A stretch of 64,000 bases of DNA from Salinivenus lutea (GTDB lineage Bacteria > Bacteroidota > Rhodothermia > Rhodothermales > Salinibacteraceae). The notes under the pieces were generated by a model that did not search any database, was not told where the DNA came from, and was given only the letters and a program-made list of their open reading frames with translations. The position numbers and the translations under genes were made by a program. Below, piece by piece: positions 59,744 to 64,000 of the stretch. The stretch lies in contig NCRC01000004.1 of assembly GCA_002894685.1 (NCBI GenBank), forward strand, positions 1-64,000, given 5' to 3'. How positions within the stretch are numbered: position 1 is the stretch's first letter; each line of letters starts with the position of its first letter.

Positions 59744-60676
59744 ATGCTAAACATTGACACAATCCTCTTTCCCACCGACTTTTCGTCCGTGGCCGAGGGC
59801 GCATTTGCCCACGCCGCCCACCTCGCCCTGCGCACCGGGGCTACCATTCACGTCTTCAATGTCCTCTCCCCCGACGAGGGCGACGCAGAAAACCCGATGG
59901 AGTTTTTGCCGGTGGAGCCGGTGGAGGGGACCCAGGTTGCCGACGCCTCCCCCCAACGCGTGGAGGTCAAAACCGCCACCCAGGAGCGCGGGACGGTCTC
60001 GGTGGTGTACATCCAGACCGACAGCTCCTCTCCGACGGAAGCGATCAACGAGCATGCCCGCACGCACGACATTGATCTCGTGGTGATGGGCACCCACGGC
60101 CGCGAGGGCGTGAATCGACTGCTGAGCGGGAGCGTGGCGGAGGAGGTCGTCCGACAAGCCCCCTGCCCCGTCTTCACCGTGCTGGCCGGCGAGGACGAGC
60201 GCACGCCCCCCACCATCGACCGGGTCCTGGCCCCGGTCGACCTGTCCGAACAGTCCCCGTCGGTGGTCGACCACGCCGCCGGGCTCTCCGAGGCATACGC
60301 CGCCCCGCTCGACCTGCTGCACGTGGTCGAGGAGGCCGCCTACCCGACCGTCTACGGCATCGATCCGCTAACTCCCTCCCTGCCCGACGTGCAGGACCGG
60401 GCCCGCGAGGCCCTCGAAACGCTCGCCGCCCGGGTCGACGCCGGCCCCGACATGGTGCACGCCCACGTCCTCTCCGGCTACGCCGCGCGCGACATCGTCG
60501 AGTTCGCCGAAGAGAATGCCTCGGACCTCATTGTGATGGCCACCCACGGGCGCACCGGGCTGGAGCGCTTCCTGATCGGGAGCGTGGCCGAAAAGGTGGT
60601 TCGGCGCGCCCCCTGCCCCGTCTTCACCATCAAGAGCTTCGGTAAGTCCCTGGTGCCCGACCCCGAAGATGCGTAG
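59744..60676 (+). CDS. Tandem-domain universal stress protein
   Basis: Cytoplasmic protein of 310 residues with two UspA domains. Domain 1 (about 1-150) starts NIDTILFPTDFSSVAEGAF and ends with the ATP-binding glycine motif GTHGREGVNRLLSGSVAE. Domain 2 (about 160-300) starts IDRVLAPVDLSEQSPSVVDHA and ends with ATHGRTGLERFLIGSVAEK. Both keep the G-x2-G-x9-G-S pattern, so both may bind ATP. The ATG at 59744 is directly before the first beta strand. It lies 212 bases from the divergent tail-anchored gene and 45 bases before the amylase gene. Role: general stress response; partners unknown. Confidence 0.92.
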   Translation: MLNIDTILFPTDFSSVAEGAFAHAAHLALRTGATIHVFNVLSPDEGDAENPMEFLPVEPVEGTQVADASPQRVEVKTATQERGTVSVVYIQTDSSSPTEAINEHARTHDIDLVVMGTHGREGVNRLLSGSVAEEVVRQAPCPVFTVLAGEDERTPPTIDRVLAPVDLSEQSPSVVDHAAGLSEAYAAPLDLLHVVEEAAYPTVYGIDPLTPSLPDVQDRAREALETLAARVDAGPDMVHAHVLSGYAARDIVEFAEENASDLIVMATHGRTGLERFLIGSVAEKVVRRAPCPVFTIKSFGKSLVPDPEDA

Positions 60677-60721
60677 CCGCCTCCCTCCTCACCGCCTTCG
60701 GCCTGTTCAGCCCTCCCTTGT

Positions 60722-62605
60722 ATGACGCGCCGCCTGCTCCTCGGACTTGCCACGGCGAGTGTCCTCGTGCTGCTCGCGGCCTGCCAGTCCGCCGAGCCGC
60801 CCCCCGCGCCCGCCGATCGGGTGCCGGACTGGGCCCAGGACGCGGTCGTCTACCAGATCTTTCCGGAGCGCTTCGCCAACGGGGACTCGACCAACGACCC
60901 GACCCGCGCCAGCCTCACAGAGCCGTCGGCCGTGCCCCCTTCCTGGGCCCCGAGCGACTGGACCGGGGACTGGTACGCCCAGGCCGACTGGGAGCGCGAG
61001 ATGGGCGGCTTCTACGAGAGTGTCTACGACCGCCGCTACGGCGGCGACCTGCAGGGCGTCATCGACCACCTTCCCTACCTCGACTCCCTCGGCGTCAACA
61101 CGCTGTACCTCAACCCCGTCTTCTGGTCTCCCTCCCTCCACAAGTACGACGGCCGCAGTTTCCACCACATCGACCCCCACTTCGGCCCGGACCCCGAAGG
61201 CGACAAGGCCCTGATCGCCGAGGAAGACCCCACCGATCCGTCAACCTGGCACGTGACGGCCGCCGACTCGCTGTTCTTCGCGTTCCTGGAGAAGGCCCAC
61301 GCCCGCGACCTCCGCGTCATCATCGACGGCGTCTTTAACCACACCGGGCGCCAGTTCTTTGCCTTCCGCGACCTGGCGGAGCGGCAGCAGGACTCCCGAT
61401 ACGCCGACTGGTACGAGGTCCACTCGTTCGACGACCCGGAGACCCCCGACACCAGCGAGTTCGACTACGCCGGCTGGTGGGGCCTCGACTCGATGCCCGA
61501 GTTCGCCGTCAGCGACGACAGCACCACCCTTGCCGAGGGCCCCCGGCAGTACATCTTCGACGCGACGACCCGCTGGATGGACCCAAACGGCGACGGCGAT
61601 CCCCAAGACGGAATCGACGGCTGGCGGCTCGACGTGGCCGAGGAGGTCCCGACCGGCTTCTGGGCCGACTGGCACGCCCACGTCCGCTCCCTCAACCCGG
61701 AGGCCTACACCGTCGCGGAGGTGTGGGAGGACGCCTCCGAATTCCTGCGTGACGGCGGCTTCTCGGCCACCATGAACTACCACGGCTTCGCCTACCCCGT
61801 CAAGGGCTTCCTGATCGACAACACCATCGGGCCCGCGGCCTTCGCGGAAATGGTGCGCACCCGTCGGCAGAATTACGCCCCGGCGGTGCGACCGGCCCTC
61901 CTGAACCTCATGGACTCCCACGACACGCCGCGGCTGGCCACCATGCTCGTAAACCGAGCCGACACCGGCTACGCTCAGCCCGACCGGCTCGACTACGACT
62001 GGGGCGGGGTGGTCGACCTCCGCCAAAACCCCGACTACAAGGTGCGCGCCCCAACCGACGCGGACCGTCACCTCCAGCGCCTCGTCGCCCTCACCCAGAT
62101 GACCCTCTCGGGCATGCCCATGATCTACTACGGAACCGCGGCCGGCATGTGGGGCGCCGACGACCCGGACGACCGCAAGCCGATGGTGTGGCCCGATCGC
62201 TCCTACGCAGTCGAGGACCGCCATCCCTACGGCCACGACCGACCGGCCGACTCCGTCCAGTTCCGGCGCCCGCTCTTCAACACGTACCAGTCCCTCGTCT
62301 CCCTCCGCACCGAGCATGACGCCCTGCGGCGCGGCGCCACCACGGTGCTCGCGGCTGACGACGAGCGGGACCTGCTCTCGTATGCCCGCTCGCACGAAGA
62401 CGCCCCCGCGCTCGTCACCGTACTCAACCGAAGCGACGAGGCGCACTCCGCGCGCATCCCCCTGCCCGACTCCCTGGAGGCCGCCTACGAACCGGTCTTT
62501 GAAACCCCGAGCGGCGGCGCCTTCCGCGTACAACAGGACGGCACGGCCCTGCTCCTGGAGCTGCCCCCGCACGCCGGCCTCCTCCTCCGCGAGACTGCCC
62601 CGTAG
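60722..62605 (+). CDS. Lipoprotein GH13 alpha-amylase-family glycosidase
   Basis: Surface or periplasmic alpha-glucan hydrolase of 627 residues. The signal peptide ends in a clear lipobox, VLLAAC (Cys20 or so). The GH13 barrel starts VVYQIFPERFANGD. Catalytic residues are the nucleophile D304 in GWRLDVAEE, the acid/base E333 in YTVAEVWEDA and D401 in LMDSHDTPRL, with DGVFNHTG for substrate binding. The layout resembles cyclomaltodextrinase/neopullulanase without the N-terminal starch-binding domain. The C-terminal domain is beta-rich (about 545-625). Its stop codon lies in a tandem 16-bp duplication. Substrate specificity within alpha-glucans is uncertain. Confidence 0.92.
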   Translation: MTRRLLLGLATASVLVLLAACQSAEPPPAPADRVPDWAQDAVVYQIFPERFANGDSTNDPTRASLTEPSAVPPSWAPSDWTGDWYAQADWEREMGGFYESVYDRRYGGDLQGVIDHLPYLDSLGVNTLYLNPVFWSPSLHKYDGRSFHHIDPHFGPDPEGDKALIAEEDPTDPSTWHVTAADSLFFAFLEKAHARDLRVIIDGVFNHTGRQFFAFRDLAERQQDSRYADWYEVHSFDDPETPDTSEFDYAGWWGLDSMPEFAVSDDSTTLAEGPRQYIFDATTRWMDPNGDGDPQDGIDGWRLDVAEEVPTGFWADWHAHVRSLNPEAYTVAEVWEDASEFLRDGGFSATMNYHGFAYPVKGFLIDNTIGPAAFAEMVRTRRQNYAPAVRPALLNLMDSHDTPRLATMLVNRADTGYAQPDRLDYDWGGVVDLRQNPDYKVRAPTDADRHLQRLVALTQMTLSGMPMIYYGTAAGMWGADDPDDRKPMVWPDRSYAVEDRHPYGHDRPADSVQFRRPLFNTYQSLVSLRTEHDALRRGATTVLAADDERDLLSYARSHEDAPALVTVLNRSDEAHSARIPLPDSLEAAYEPVFETPSGGAFRVQQDGTALLLELPPHAGLLLRETAP

Positions 62606-62629
62606 CCCCAATTCCCCGTAGCCCCAATT
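62598..62629. repeat. Perfect tandem 16-bp duplication at the amylase stop codon
   Basis: CCCCGTAGCCCCAATT occurs twice head to tail (62598-62613 and 62614-62629). The TAG stop of the amylase gene is in the first copy and is repeated, out of use, in the second. Confidence 0.85.
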
Positions 62630-62678
62630 CTCGGAGGGCCGGGACATCGGACGTGCCGACGGGCCGCCCAATCCGGGG

Positions 62679-62969
62679 CTATCGGTCGTTCCGGTCCCCC
62701 ATGTCCCCGCCCCCGAACAGACGGCCGAGGCCCGCCCGGAGTCGCGTCCAGGCCGACGCACAGGCACCGGTGAGGGACGCGCGGAGGGCCGCCCCCGTCA
62801 TCATCATGCGCTCGCGGCGCCACACGAAGGTGCCGTACAGCTCCTCGGCGACCTCTTCTTCCGACATGGACGGCGACAGATGAAGCGCTCGGCGGACCCG
62901 TCGGGCGACCTGTCGCTCCCGCTCGGACAGCGAATGGGAGGGATCGAAGTGCGGCGTGGGCGTCGGCAT
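62679..62969 (-). CDS. Small hypothetical protein, possible helical DNA-binding segment
   Basis: A 96-residue protein with start ATG at 62969. The N-terminal third includes SLSERERQVARRVRRALHL, reminiscent of the first helix of a LuxR-type helix-turn-helix, and then SMSEEEVAEELYGTFVWRRERM. The rest is helical and moderately hydrophobic (TGAALRASLTGACASAWTRL) followed by a glycine-rich tail. No domain can be assigned with confidence. It is alone between convergent neighbours. The composition fits a real gene but the short length leaves doubt. Confidence 0.45.
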   Translation of the reverse strand: MPTPTPHFDPSHSLSERERQVARRVRRALHLSPSMSEEEVAEELYGTFVWRRERMMMTGAALRASLTGACASAWTRLRAGLGRLFGGGDMGDRNDR

Positions 62970-63184
62970 CGGGATCGGTTGGCAGTGAGCATGGGAGTGC
63001 GTACGCTGTCAGCGTCCGCATTGCTTCCGGACGGGGTCGGGGTGCCGTTCGGATTCCCGAAGCGTTCGGTCCGTGGCGGGGCAGATATTGGCGCTTGGTT
63101 ACGGTTTGCCCGGGACACGAAGGTGCCGCGGGTGTTCTGTAAGAGAGAACTGCCTCCCTCTCAACCGCCCCCCCGACACGCCCG

Positions 63185-63484
63185 ATGGCCGCCGAACGCA
63201 AAGCCCTTCTCGCCCGCCTCCACGCCAAGCCCGACACGGTCGACGAGGTCCGCTCCTTTCTCGAAGATGCCCTTCCGCGTGCCGAGGACGAGGAGAAGAC
63301 CATCGCCTGGTACGCCCTTCAGATCGACGACACCACGTTCGGCATCTTCGACACGTTTGCGGGCGAGGAGGGGCGACAGGCCCACCTCGACGGCGAGATT
63401 GCCACGGAACTGCTGGCACGGGCCGACGAGTTGCTACAGGAGCCGCCCCAGATTGAGGAGGTCGAGGTGCTGGCCGCGAAATAG
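63185..63484 (+). CDS. ABM-type (antibiotic biosynthesis monooxygenase/quinol monooxygenase-like) small protein
   Basis: A 99-residue protein with a ferredoxin-like alpha/beta dimer fold. The pattern ALLARLHAKPDTVDEVRSFLEDAL, then EKTIAWYALQIDDTTFGIFDTFAGEEGRQAHLDGEIATEL is characteristic of the ABM superfamily (YgiN, HmoB and relatives). The conserved Trp and the F-D-T-F strand are present. Members range from quinol oxidases to haem-degrading enzymes and many have no known substrate, so none is claimed. It is followed by the next small gene after 24 bases on the same strand. Confidence 0.78.
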   Translation: MAAERKALLARLHAKPDTVDEVRSFLEDALPRAEDEEKTIAWYALQIDDTTFGIFDTFAGEEGRQAHLDGEIATELLARADELLQEPPQIEEVEVLAAK

Positions 63485-63508
63485 TCGCAACGATCCCCCC
63501 GACGCCCC

Positions 63509-63853
63509 ATGTCCGTCCCCTTGGCCGTGATCGGCCGGAAGTTCTCGGAGCCGGTGACCGGCCCGAATGGACGCCCGATCGACCTTTCGGACCGCGTCCT
63601 TCCCCGCTCCCTCGACGAGCCCTCGGCCGAACGCCTCCTCGACGCCGTGGAGCGGGCCGTCCGTGAAATGCGGATTCGACAGCGGAGTGCCCCGATGAGC
63701 ACGACCGCGCCCCTCCGGCTCGGCCTCGTCTTGCCCCGCAGCGTGGACACCGCCGACCTTGATCTGCAGTCGGTTGACTTTGACTCGGCGGACGACCGGT
63801 CGGAGGTGCTCGACGCCCTCCGCTCGCTGGAGAGCGGCTTCCTGTCAGGGTGA
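63509..63853 (+). CDS. Hypothetical protein
   Basis: A 114-residue soluble, acidic protein with no recognised motif. Two regions are visible: an N-terminal half ending in a helix (PSAERLLDAVERAVREMRIRQ) and a C-terminal half starting LRLGLVLPRSVDTADL with an Asp-rich middle. It begins 24 bases after the ABM gene and is probably co-transcribed. Convergent with aroA, 14 bases apart. Confidence 0.55.
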   Translation: MSVPLAVIGRKFSEPVTGPNGRPIDLSDRVLPRSLDEPSAERLLDAVERAVREMRIRQRSAPMSTTAPLRLGLVLPRSVDTADLDLQSVDFDSADDRSEVLDALRSLESGFLSG

Positions 63854-63867
63854 CCCAACGATCGGCC

Positions 63868-64000
63868 TCAGACGGATGCGAGGCGGTGAAGCTCCGTCCA
63901 GAAGTCTGGAAACGACACGCGGGCGCACTCGGCGTCGGTGATGGTCGTCGCCCCGTGTGCCACGAGGCCCGCGACCCCCATCGACATGGCGATCCGGTGG
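63868..64000 (-). CDS. aroA: 3-phosphoshikimate 1-carboxyvinyltransferase (EPSP synthase), C-terminal fragment
   Basis: Only the last 43 residues are inside the window; the gene continues past the right edge. They read HRIAMSMGVAGLVA..., then ITDAECARVSFPDFW and end with LHRLASV. The HRIAMS motif (the DHRIAM substrate/product site of EPSP synthase) followed by a D-x-C..V..FPxF segment is diagnostic for AroA. The stop is TGA at 63868-63870. It would act one step after the shikimate kinase encoded at 45805. Confidence 0.88.
   Translation of the reverse strand, partial: HRIAMSMGVAGLVAHGATTITDAECARVSFPDFWTELHRLASV

Noticed and set aside
1-64000. CRISPR arrays, insertion sequences, integrases or phage genes
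   Set aside because: No regularly spaced repeats, transposase or integrase motifs were found on either strand.

Overview
The window is a GC-rich, densely packed bacterial chromosome segment. Its proteins are markedly acidic, it carries a C25 peptidase with a type IX-like C-terminal domain, and its gene families fit the Rhodothermia. A Salinibacter-like extreme halophile is the most likely source. This assignment rests on protein character and gene content, not on a database match. I see no rRNA or tRNA gene, CRISPR array or insertion sequence.

Region 1 (1-24.3 kb) is a cell-surface polysaccharide locus with two divergent arms leaving an AT-richer intergenic region at 8125-8571. The leftward arm encodes UDP-glucose dehydrogenase, UDP-glucuronate decarboxylase, CysD, a CysN-CysC fusion, an SLC13-type permease and dTDP-glucose 4,6-dehydratase. 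It therefore combines sulfate uptake and PAPS synthesis with acidic and pentose sugar nucleotides. The rightward arm encodes a DegT aminotransferase, a sulfotransferase, a small PglC-like sugar transferase, a GT4 glycosyltransferase, a PglF/CapD-like dehydratase, a very large C25 (gingipain/PorU-like) peptidase and another GT4. These are followed by a GT4 on the opposite strand, a Wzx-like flippase and mannose-1-phosphate guanylyltransferase, which ends at a clear intrinsic terminator. Together this reads as a pathway for a sulfated surface glycan.

Region 2 (24.3-32.9 kb) is a tripartite efflux operon: TetR regulator, TolC-like channel, lipoprotein adaptor and an oversized RND permease. An aspartyl/asparaginyl beta-hydroxylase-like gene follows. 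Palindromes of TGAC/GTCA type precede tetR.

Region 3 (33-46.4 kb) is mixed housekeeping: a CNNM/CBS membrane protein, Mpl, a BtuF-like protein without a signal peptide, a family III CoA transferase, glycyl-tRNA synthetase, a four-helix-bundle gene framed by a 15-bp inverted repeat, RadC, a short Rho, an alpha/beta hydrolase paired with a membrane-anchored MurF-like ligase, RNase HII and shikimate kinase.

Region 4 (46.4-64 kb) holds TruA, arginine deiminase, a leftward cluster (LpxH-like, class A PBP, SbcD, an acidic hypothetical), two rhomboid proteases, IspG, L-lactate dehydrogenase with a tail-anchored fibronectin-type protein, a tandem universal stress protein, a lipoprotein GH13 amylase, three small genes and the 3' end of aroA.
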